DNA of 64,000 nt, taken from contig OY744610.1 of NCBI GenBank assembly GCA_963556255.1, positions 16,316,039-16,380,038 on the forward strand, in the 5' to 3' direction. Each line of letters begins with the position of its first letter. The first letter of the stretch is position 1. A program made the translations under genes and the position numbers. Shown piece by piece: positions 21,777 through 31,998 of this stretch. The notes below the pieces were generated by a model, which was given only the letters and a program-made list of their open reading frames with translations, made no database searches and was not told where the DNA came from. The stretch comes from Allolobophora icterica (taxonomy: Eukaryota > Annelida > Clitellata > Crassiclitellata > Lumbricidae).

Positions 21777-23965
21777 CATGTAGTGTCAGGTAGTTGGTGC
21801 TCGTGTCTGTAGTAGATCGGTTGTGTCGTTGGTTATCGACGCGTCCTTAGGACGACCGGCGCTCGACGACCAGCTCGGCCCCAGGCCGATGGCCCGAAGA
21901 AAGACTCACACGACGTTCAGCAGCAGTTCATACGTTTATTAACGCTTTACAATTACGACGACAACCTTCTACTATAACTCGTGACAACTCTATCTCTCTA
22001 CTCTTCTCCTCTCTTCTCTTCTCTTCATGTTAAGCTCGGTCTCTATTTATACTGTCGAGTCCGTCGGTCTGGTTACTCGCTTACTCGCTAGGGTGATTCA
22101 GAAAAATGGAAAATCGTATTTTTGTTGTGCTCTTGCTTTTTTCTGTTCCTTTTGGTATTGAAATAAGCCACAAAAAAATTTCAATGAATTTGGATGATGT
22201 TTAGTACTGCCTCAACGACTTTAAAATTAGTAAACTTTTACTCGTTTTGTCTAAAATATCGAATTTCAGTAAACAACCAATTTTACTGAAAAGCTTAACA
22301 GTCAAGTCTAAAAAACAATGTAACACTGCCTAAGAAGCCATATCTATAACCATAGGCATAGCCAAATTGATAAATTTTATATTTTAAAAGTTTTCAGTGG
22401 GCTATACCTCCACACCCCTAGTACTCCTGGATATCTCCCGGTTTTGCCTCCTCTTGAATTTAAGTCTGGCTACGTCCTTGTCTATAAATTTAAATGCCAA
22501 TATGTTTCTAATGAATTAAAATGAAACTCGTTAGAAAGTATACAATTATAAGTCCATAATTTCTGACTATGACTACATTCAGGAAAAAGTGCTTTTTGTT
22601 TGAATTTGGAAATTGTTTCCGATGGTCTTCTACAATTTGGAACAAGAATTGTTTTTGATCTCGCTTTGTCGAGTTGAAGGTTAAGGCTAGTGCGATCCCT
22701 CTTTCTGCACTGTCATTGACAACTTAAACATTTGCAGAACATATGAATCAATGAATCATCTGGTTCTTTGAATGCTGCTGAACGAAAGTGATAATTTGGA
22801 TAAAACGGATACATTATCATTGCCATGAGTTCAGTTCTTCACTGCCGCTGAGATGTAGGTTGCCTTTCTGTTGCTGACATTTGTTCGATCCAGTGCAGAA
22901 GCAAGATTTGGTGGAAAGATATTCGCAGAACTGAACTCATTTCGTATGACCCTCTTAGTCAGATGTCGATGGAATTGGAGTTTTCGCATAGTGTTTCTCC
23001 ACAAAATGTGAAAACTTTTCATTAGTACTCATCTTCTGAATCACTGTCATCTGATTCACTTTCAAAACATGTAGACAACTATTTGTGACTTAGATATTCC
23101 GCTGCTTTTTCTTTCCTTTCTTCCTCTTTTATACGCCTTAAGTTATCTTTTGGTGATTTTAATTTTTTATTTTCTTCTTTCTTGGCCAAATTTGCATGCC
23201 ATGGTATATTTTCTTTCTGATCACTTATCCACAAGAAATGTTCTGTCTTCTTCAATTTCAATTCTTTCTAAGGAAGTTTATCTTTCTTGTGATGAATAAA
23301 ATTAACTTTTTATACATCCAAGCTTGTAGGCAATACTCTATTTCAGAACGTTTCCTGAGGTTCTCCAATAAGATGAATTAATGTCTTTGACCTGGTTTCA
23401 GCCATAATATTATTTCCTTTATTTATTAAATAATGCTAAAAAGTATTTCTCAAATAGTTTCCAATATTTTCTTTATCATAAATTATAGTTATGTTTTATG
23501 TTCTTTTTAGTTCTTTATTAAGAAATAAGGAAGTAAGTATTACTGAGTAATTTAAAATGTTTTACAATAAAAATATTAAATTGAATAAAATTTATATTCC
23601 AAATAAATATTTGAGCTCTTTGAGGCAGTTCTAAATCCAAACCAATTTCAGCCATATTTCACAGTTTTGTTCTATGGACTAAAAGGAACAAAAAAAGTAA
23701 AGAGCCTCTTTTAATTGTTTACTTTTATTTTTTTCCTACAGAACTTGAATCACCCTATTACTCGCATAGCTGTGTCTGTTCAACCCTCTCTCTGTCTCTG
23801 TCCGTATTCGTCTTCGTCGGTCTGTATATTCCTGTGCACGTGGCATCTGGTCAGTTGGTCAGTGGGTTCGCTCTTCAGACTAATCGGCGCCTTCGTGGTC
23901 TGGAATCTGTGCGTGGGTTTGTCAGTCTGTGTGGTACCAATTGTCAGTCTGTGTGGTACCATACA
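21777..23965 (-). mobile_element. LTR-like sequence (solo LTR) with a nested transposon
   Basis: Read on the minus strand, 23965-23766 plus 22088-21777 behave as one LTR. A TATAAATAG lies at 22043-22051, followed by a purine-rich GAAGAGAAGAG leader, then AATAAA at 21935-21940 and a GC-rich end. The unit is split by the 1.67-kb element at 22089-23757. A 22-bp word ending GTGTGGTACC is duplicated at the outer end (23920-23960). No gag or pol is adjacent. Exact boundaries could not be fixed. Confidence 0.5.
22089..23757. mobile_element. DNA transposon with 8-bp target duplication
   Basis: Ends are TAGGGTGATTCA and TGAATCACCCTA. An exact 8-bp duplication TTACTCGC lies at 22081-22088 and 23758-23765; a further TTACTCGC at 22073 belonged to the target. 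Short minus-strand frames at 22831-23261 (for example LASALDRTNVSNRKATYI) look like a decayed transposase of the same type as the neighbouring 20228-21662 element. It is inserted in the U3-like part of an LTR. Confidence 0.65.
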
Positions 23966-24025
23966 TACATTCATACATACATACATACATACATACATAC
24001 ATACATACATACATACATACATACA

Positions 24026-24059
<34 letters not shown>

Positions 24060-24115
24060 CATACATACATACATACATACATACTTACAAACATACCTAC
24101 AAACATGCGTACATA
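23961..24115. repeat. (ATAC)n microsatellite
   Basis: Tetranucleotide ATAC/CATA repeats, pure to about 24084 and then degenerate. Its sits at the outer edge of the LTR-like sequence. Confidence 0.9.
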
Positions 24116-24519
24116 CACAATTTACACATGAATTACATACACACACAAACATAATATGTAACGTAGCTGCCTCGTCACGTATGTGTAGCTGGTTCTCAAT
24201 GGACAGGTCGGATAGTCGACCAACGGTGGTCTCGTAGGTTTTCACGATGTTTATTTCTTCACAAGATGTCAGTATGCACAATACGACCAAGCAACGATAA
24301 TGCAGTTGCTTATTTTAAATTACTGGTTCAACGTGCAAGAAGTTGCTCTTCCGACTTCAGCAGCTGGAACATGTCCGTATAAGGTGACATTCCACCTTGT
24401 TACCACTTTTGGTAATTGTAAATCCAGCTGACCGCTTAGTCATCCCGCTGCCGCCATCCAGCTCTGAAGCTATAGACTTACCTCATCCCGCTCTCCCTTT
24501 ATCTCTCCTCTCCTCTTCA

Positions 24520-24680
24520 CCTCCCTCCCTCCCTCCCTCCGTCCGTCCGTCCCTCCGTCCGTCCGTCCATCCGTCCGTCCGTCCGTCCGTCCATCCGTCC
24601 GTCTGTCCGTCCGTCCGTCCGTCCCTCCCTCCCTCCCTCCCTCCATTCCTTCCTCCCTCCACCTCTCTCTTTCTCTCTCT
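24520..24680. repeat. (CCCT)n/(CCGT)n/(CT)n microsatellite
   Basis: Blocks of CCCT, CCGT and CCAT tetranucleotides, then CTCTCT. The Pro-Ser-Val-Arg frame across it is an artefact. Confidence 0.9.
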
Positions 24681-24699
24681 CTCACTCAGATAGGTGAAG

Positions 24700-25658
24700 T
24701 TACATTCAAAAACTTTAGGTTACGCCGGATGATTTTGGCAGGTATTAGACGGCCGTTTTGGTGCATACTTAAATAAAAGTGACTAGCTGACCGCCAGGTG
24801 GCCTGTCACGTAATTAATTCCAGAACTTGGCTACGTTCATAAACAACAGTTTAATTTATATTGGCTCAGCCAAACAGAAGTGCTGTGTCCTCGATTGAGG
24901 TCTAGGGAATGCAAACCCGGGTTTATGCCTACCCGGGTTACCCGGGATTTTTCGGAACTCGAAAACCAGGGTTTAACCGTGATTGAAACCCGGGTTTGAA
25001 CAATGACATTAAATTTTCATTGTTATTTTATTATATTAAAATGTAGCCTAACTCGAATCGGTGTTTTACTATACAATAAAAATGTAGACTATTTCGGATG
25101 CATATCATTATCATTAATTACTTCAAACGCAGCCAAACTCGAAAGATTAACAACACCAACGGAGGCCGACAGGCGAAACAACTATGCTTGAGCGTAATAT
25201 AAACTTTGAGCATCAAATAAGCCACCACAGCTTCCACCATAGACTCAGTCAGCATTCGTTCATGAAACTGGACGGAGGCAATGTCCTTTTCGTGACATGT
25301 TGGCCCCGCACGTGCAGTCTCGTACTCTACATCGAACGCAAGTATGGGGACACCCACAGCGAAAACGAGAGACGGACACCTGCCTAACCCTTCTCCAGTG
25401 CGTCTGATTTAAGGCGAGCGATCGATCGCTCTTCTTGGTCGCTCGCCTAGCAAAGGTACCGGCGAGCGATTTACCGCTCGCCTAGCCGAAAGCTTCTCAC
25501 CGTCGGTGACAGTCGGTCGTCGCTCGCGGAGTTTGAGTTAGACTCCAAGACAATAGACGAACCTGGAGCCAGATCATTATTGTATTTACCTAATCGAGAT
25601 TACTTTGATTTACTTGAATTTACACGGTGAATGCGTGCTGTTGCCTGTCCTTATAATT
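24700..25658. other. intergenic with palindromic CCCGGGTT and GGCGAGCG clusters
   Basis: Around 24903-24995 ACCCGGGTT-type words recur in both orientations after AGGGAATGCAAACCCGGG. This resembles a hAT terminus, but no partner end was found. At 25414-25485 GGCGAGCG and CGCTCGCC alternate and could fold. No gene is seen. Confidence 0.35.
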
Positions 25659-26499
25659 TCAACTCGAGTCTCTCATGTCAAAGGAATTTCTTAGAAGAGC
25701 TGTAGGATATGACGATTCACAATTCAACGGCATTGCTTCTGCATCTTTGGCCTATCTGGCTGCTCTCCATTTTGCCACATCAGAATACCAACAAGCAATA
25801 AGCATCTGCTTGCCAATTCTCGGGGATCAGACTTCTGAAAAGAATAAGGAAACACTGAATGCAGGTTGTTTACTGTTTATTGACGATGTCGCAAGAATCG
25901 TTGGATTGTGTTTGCTTCACAAGAAGATCACCGACGGTAATCTTTATTACATCAACAATCGGCTTTATCTTGATTTGCGTCTTTCACCTGAGAACTTTGC
26001 TCATTATTTAACTGTATTATCTGCCGAAAGAATATCCAAACAATTAGGCATTTTTTGTGATTTACGAGATTCAGCATTTCCGATGGACAAATATGTGAAC
26101 GCTTTAACCTTTATCATCCCAGATACTGAAATTGTTATGCAATCACTTCTAAATTTAGTTATGATGCAGTTTACAACCTAAATAAAGGCAATCATTAACA
26201 AAAATAATTTATTTTCAGTTCATGTCAGAATTTTGCATATGTTCCCAAAGTGGAACGTTGGGTCACTTTGACTATCATAAGCACCATGCATTAGTAAAAA
26301 TGTAACTTCTTCAAAATAATGCAGTTTTGCAATGTCCAAAAGTTGTGATTTACAAAATGTTAATATTTCATATAGCTAAAACAGTTCCAGTAGTATTAGA
26401 AACTGCAAAGTCGATTATGTTCCGTGGTATGGTACGTTTCAAAGCACAGTTCGTGGAGCCGCTTGTCGCATTTTCGCACTTCTTCCTAGTGTTGCTTTG

Positions 26500-26990
26500 G
26501 TCGACAGACCAGCCACAGCGCCATCAACGATCTTATTCACCGAAGTCTAAATACAGCGGGTACCCGGATATCAAGGAGCCGTCGGGCATGACCAGGTCCG
26601 AAGGGAAGAGACTCTAATCCCTTGGAGAGGCAGACGCCCTCTGACATGGGACGCGACCGTGGTAGATACGGTTGCCGCATCACATCTCGCTGAGACAGCG
26701 GTAGCGGCTAGAGGGGCAGCGGAGAGGGCGGCCACAAGGAAGCACACGAAATATTCAGAACCCCAGATGATACACCTTCATGCTGATCGCCGTAGAGACA
26801 CTGGGTCCCACTAATGGAACAGGTCTCGCCTTCGTTTCTGAAATCGGCCTTCGGTTGACGTGAGCCCCTGGCGACGCCAGCGAGACAGACTTCCTCTTCC
26901 AGAGCATGTCGATAACATTTCAGTGTTTCAATGCAGTCGCATAGCAGGTCACCATGTCGGGGCTGCCCGGGATCGAGAAACGGCGGGCTC
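26500..26990 (+). mobile_element. non-LTR retrotransposon 3' coding fragment
   Basis: Frames read, with breaks, AINDLIHRSLNTAG, then RPLTWDATVVDTVAASHL, then AVETLGPTNGTGLAFVSEIG, then FLFQSMSITFQCFNAVA. I recognise this as the C-terminal module often found behind invertebrate reverse transcriptases. At least two frameshifts and stops. The exact clade is not certain. Confidence 0.55.
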
Positions 26991-27060
26991 ATCCAAGCTG
27001 CACCTAACTATACGTCGTGACGATACCATAAATAGATTTTGTTACAATGATAATTATAAC

Positions 27061-27178
27061 CAGGGCTGTAGTCGAGGGTATATGCGGGTATACAACATGT
27101 ACTCACCTCCAGAGACCATATAGTCCTACTCACCTCACAAAAATATTTGTACAAACCTCTAATTTGTTTCGGAAAACT
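27061..27178 (+). mobile_element. partial hAT MITE left end
   Basis: CAGGGCTGTA followed by GAGGGTATA, TACTCACCTC and AGAGACC blocks matches the left portion of the MITE at 38172-38607. Its right end was not found; it runs into the TAA microsatellite. Confidence 0.5.
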
Positions 27179-27196
27179 AACCGGTAGGCCAACGTA

Positions 27197-27551
<355 letters not shown>

Positions 27552-29033
27552 AATTGTAATCAATGTAGCCTATTTGTGAAGTTACAAAGACAATTTTCAG
27601 TAGCAACGCAAAATAATGGTATGTGTAAGGACAGTGACCCAACGTTCCCAAAGTGGAACACATATGAAATCAGCTACGTTGCTCATGCATAAAGCAATAT
27701 CACTGAAATATTTGACCATACACAGGCACAATAAACACAGTTCATTCAAAATTTACAATAAAAACAATTAATTGTCACGTGCTTGTAACATACAGTTATT
27801 TTCAATATTTAAAACCAAAAATGTCAATTTTTGTCCAATTTGCACCTAAATTATAATTATAATTTACCAAACCAGACTCGAAATCAAAGTAAATAAACAC
27901 TCCTCAATCGTCGATCAAGCTAATGAATATTTATGAGATGACTTATAGTCTGTTTCACCGTCCCCCCAGATGTTTTAATAAGGTGTTCCACTTTGGGAAC
28001 GTTGGGTCAAAAAAGGTTTAATAAAGCAGAAATGCAAAGTTTGGATGAATTCAGATAGGCTTACTCATTTCAATGCTATCAGACAGATCGTTTATCGCAG
28101 ATCTGATTCATTAACAGAAACCAAGGCTTTCATGTGAATCATGTGATAGCTAAAGAAACAGTTATTGATGCTTTAATGGGAATTGCTTTAGAAAATATGA
28201 CATCATTCTACAGTGTGATTCGCAAAGACTTTGGCATCCAGTGCAACACAATTGACTGCTATCGTGTTTTATACCTTTATAAATTTCGCGAACACAATAA
28301 AGTATTAAGTTTATGCGAAAAAATTCTCAATGAGTCTGATCTTCAGAGCGATTTAAAGGAGTTTGCATTTGCGAATGTTTTGATAATACCACCGCTCGAC
28401 TCTTTCTTTGATGGGGACGTACAGTCATTGCTTGGATTTCACACACTCTTTCATTTTTTATTACCGTTGAATGACGATGACTTGCGTAAATTTGAGGTAA
28501 CTGTCGATTCAACGTTTGAACACTTTTTTGTTAGAAATGTTCACGTTCATAGGAATGAACTCTCAGCTTGTCTTCTAACTTCTTACTTCAATCAATGCCA
28601 CTATTTTCTTGGAAGACATTTTCTTGCAAGATATTTAAAACTCAGATGTTGCATCGACTGTAATCTTTCGTATACAGAAGCAGTGACTGAATTTGCGGAG
28701 ATGAAATGTAATCTTCCGTTTGAACATTTCATTCGCAGGTATTTTCTGCAAAAGCTTCGTTTTACTAAAACATAATTCGAGTTCTTTCGCATCAGTGACC
28801 AAGTTCTGATTTCGTGTGAAATTTGTTTTTGTAAAATGTGAGGTTAAAGACTGAAATTTAGTTCTGGTTTCTTACGTGACCCGGCTTAGGATATCGATGT
28901 CTTAGTGTGAAAACTTGAAGGTCGAAATACCCCAGACTTGTTGTCACTGCGGACATTTTAAACTCAGGCCTTAACCGTTTGACAACTTCATAAATACTCC
29001 GTAAGATTACGGCGTTCAGCATTTAGTAATTAG

Positions 29034-29476
29034 TAGGGCTGTACCGAATAGGTGATTGTCATTATTCGGCCGAATACGAATAATTGGACCAACTATTCGA
29101 CCGAATACGAATACGAATACGAATAGTGTACAAAATAAGTCTACCGACAACATTCAAAATTTTAAATGTAAGCAAAAGTTTCAGCTCAGTAAATTTAATA
29201 CATAAACTAAGAGTAAACCGTTAACTACATGTAATTTTTGCATCCTTCTGCCAGTCTGTGTAAACTAGGTTGGAACTAATTTAACTAAACTTAGAAAGTG
29301 TCACTTACTTAACGTTCACTCAACTCGCTATAGCAGCCGCATATGCAAAAGCAGATGTCACGTGACCACTATTCGTATTCGGTCCGACCGCTACTATTCA
29401 GCCGAATACGGAATAGCTGTTTGGTCCACTATTCGGCCCCGAAGCGAATACGAAGCGAATATTCGGTACAGCCCTA
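29034..29476. mobile_element. hAT MITE with perfect target duplication
   Basis: A 443-bp element bounded by the perfect 17-bp inverted repeat TAGGGCTGTACCGAATA. It is flanked on both sides by GTAATTAG (29026-29033 and 29477-29484), the 8-bp signature of hAT. GAATACGAATACG-type repeats lie inside both ends. It inserted in the duplicated 3' flank of copy 2. Non-coding. Confidence 0.85.
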
Positions 29477-29484
29477 GTAATTAG

Positions 29485-29660
29485 TCATTTCTATAGCGCC
29501 GTTGTATAATGCACAATGCACCAACAGATGGCGCACCAAAGTTAAGTCGTAATCAGGTCAACATCCAGAAGGACAGAGAAAGAGAGAGAGAGAGGAGAGA
29601 GAAGAGAGAGATAGAGAGAGAGGAGAGAGGTATGGTGCAAAGAGATAGAGAATAAACAAG
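29485..29660. repeat. duplicated 3' flank with (GA)n, shared with copy 4
   Basis: The block CCAACAGATGGCGCACCAAA, then AATCAG(G/A)TCAACATCCAGA and a GA-rich tract, matches 62480-62580 downstream of copy 4. Weaker copies of parts of it lie near 30236-30272 and 31240-31290. Confidence 0.7.
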
Positions 29661-30869
29661 AAACTACAGCGTACATAGAACATAAAAGGCTGCGAACATA
29701 ATCGACCCTGCTATACACCGTGTCTAAAAATAAACTGTGCAAAATTGTTTCTGTCAGAACTTCGTCAAATTTCCACCAATGTTAATAATTTTTGGTAGGT
29801 AGATGGCAAAATAGCTGAAATTTTATACCATACATAAATTTTCCACCTCACTTGACTCTTGTCACCGCACTACCTTGTTAAACACAGATGTTCCAATTTC
29901 TAAAATAACGCTTAAATTTTATTACATGCAACAAACTATCTGACGACTTAATTAGCACGCAGTAAAGTAAAATATGGTTTAATTAGCAGAGTTTTTAATT
30001 GTTATGGCAGATCTGCTTAAAAGTGTTAAAATTGGTGCTCGAAATGGTAATGTGTGGTGGTAGACAAAACGAGAGAGCGCTAATAAATTAGGTATAAGTA
30101 TTTGATTTTATTACGTTATACTACATACCCTAGACAAATACAGTAAGTGAAAGTTGGCGAACGAAGAGACACTGAAGCATATTATACAGATTGAGAGCAT
30201 CGTGGTCAAATAGCAACTTCTATGGCACCTGTGTGTATAATGCACAATGCATCAACAATTGGCGCACATTGTAAGCCATATAGCATATATTTAAGCAAGG
30301 AATGACGTAAGGCACGACCTAAAGATGCAAATGATAACAAGTACTGTAAGGTCTATGTTTAGCACTTTGGGCTGGAAATAGCTTGCAAGCGCAACTTAAT
30401 CAATCGAATCTGCTAGAAAGAAGTATGATTTCACTGGCTTCTGGTTTACAGATATTTTTTAAAGATGTTCTTAAAAGCTAACCTGCATGTAATATTGGTG
30501 AGTAGAGTTATAGCACTATTGTTCCAATTGCAATGGTTAATATAAACTATGATCAATGAATTAGTAGAAATATTAGAATCGATGTAACTTGATTGCTTAT
30601 CGTACAAATAACTGTCTGTATCAGCTTAGTATTATTAAACTGTTTCAATTGGCTTAATTCAGCTTAACTATAGAGTAACTATTCAGAAAGTCGGAGTTCA
30701 TGATTCCGGTTACGATTTCTACCCATATATATCGTCAACCCAGACGTCCACGTGAATTGGCTTCTTTTTCCGAAGAGGACTATAAATTAGAGCTTATAGT
30801 TTATAGAGCAACGTATTCTGGCCAACCACAATACTTAAATTAAATCCTTATTCTCTTGGCAAATTATTA

Positions 30870-31060
30870 TTCAATCAGGTCGCTTGATTCTCTGTCTCTG
30901 GTCATGCTGAAACTAGACATGTTTTTGATGAACGATCGTTATCTTTTGCTGAACCTAGGTGATGGAACTCTTTCCCTGTAACTGTTCGTTCCGCTCAACC
31001 GCTTATGTCATTTCAGTCTCAATTTATGACTTGCAATATTCAGGTTGCATAATCCACCAT
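30870..31060 (+). mobile_element. LINE 3' end fragment
   Basis: The plus-strand frame reads TRHVFDERSLSFAEPR, a stop, then WNSFPVTVRSAQPLMSFQSQ, the usual reverse-transcriptase tail (RSFS..AP..WNSLP). A related degraded copy lies at 38610-38790. Confidence 0.55.
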
Positions 31061-31639
31061 AGGCTGTATCTGTGTTAATTGACTCTTCTCTCGTAGATAT
31101 TACGGACTGGTTTTGTTTTGATGAGCCATCGGCTGATGCTCTGTGCATATTAACACATAGGAACAATAAATGTTACCAATCAACAAATAACAATTAACTA
31201 ATAATTTATATCGGGCAGGTAGCAAGGCATCAACCGATGTAGCGCCACAGTTAACTAAGTCGTATTCAGGTCAATATCCGGAATAAGGTGTTGAATTTCA
31301 AGGGAACATTTACGGCTGAAGAAATGGAAGAGGACATCGCGTGTCGAATGTCTATTTGTAATACAACACAGGACAAAGGAAGCGTTTGAGTAACGCTTCT
31401 GCCATTTCAAATCCGTGAAATTTTATTCCATGTATTTGCATTCCTACATAATATGACGAGTAAAGAAACACGCGTAGTATAGATTTATAATTAAGCTACG
31501 TTCATAAGTACAAATATCTTGAAATTAAATCTTCCATCTGGTTATGGGTTGCCTGAAAAATCGTCGTGTTTATACTTCTGAATGAGATAACTATTATTAG
31601 TCTTTCAAACGTTGGAAAGCTGCGATGGAGAACCTTGTT

Positions 31640-31998
31640 CTGTAGTGCAGCGTCGAACTCCTCCGTTGAAGTTTGGAGGATATCGAACAAGGAATAGTCA
31701 CAGCAAGTAATCACGGTTATTGCATGGTTGTTTGCATGTATCATATTTACTGCCGTTGACATTTTGTTTTTACTTCATGACATCTTTTACATTAATAGCA
31801 TTCTAGAGTCTTCGAATTTTTTGTCGAAGAAAGCATCGAATGAACCATGGTCTGCAGTGCCGCGTAGAACTCCTCCGTTGAAGTTTGGAAGATAAACATT
31901 GGCTCTGCGATCAGGGAGCCACATCAAGTAATCACGGTTATTGCTTGGTTATTTCAATGTATAATTTTACTGCCGTTGCATATGTCTTTACTTCATGA
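31640..31998 (-). repeat. tandem duplication of the 3' end of copy 3
   Basis: Segments ending in TACTTCATGA at 31771-31780 and 31989-31998, and the word GAACTCCTCCGTTGAAGTTT at 31655 and 31867, show a direct duplication with a period of about 212-218 bp. It covers the last codons and 3' flank of copy 3, so alternative terminal segments lie downstream of its stop. Confidence 0.65.

Noticed and set aside
24397..24693. Pro/Ser/Val/Arg-rich secreted-looking protein
   Set aside because: It is a reading of CCGT and CCCT microsatellite.
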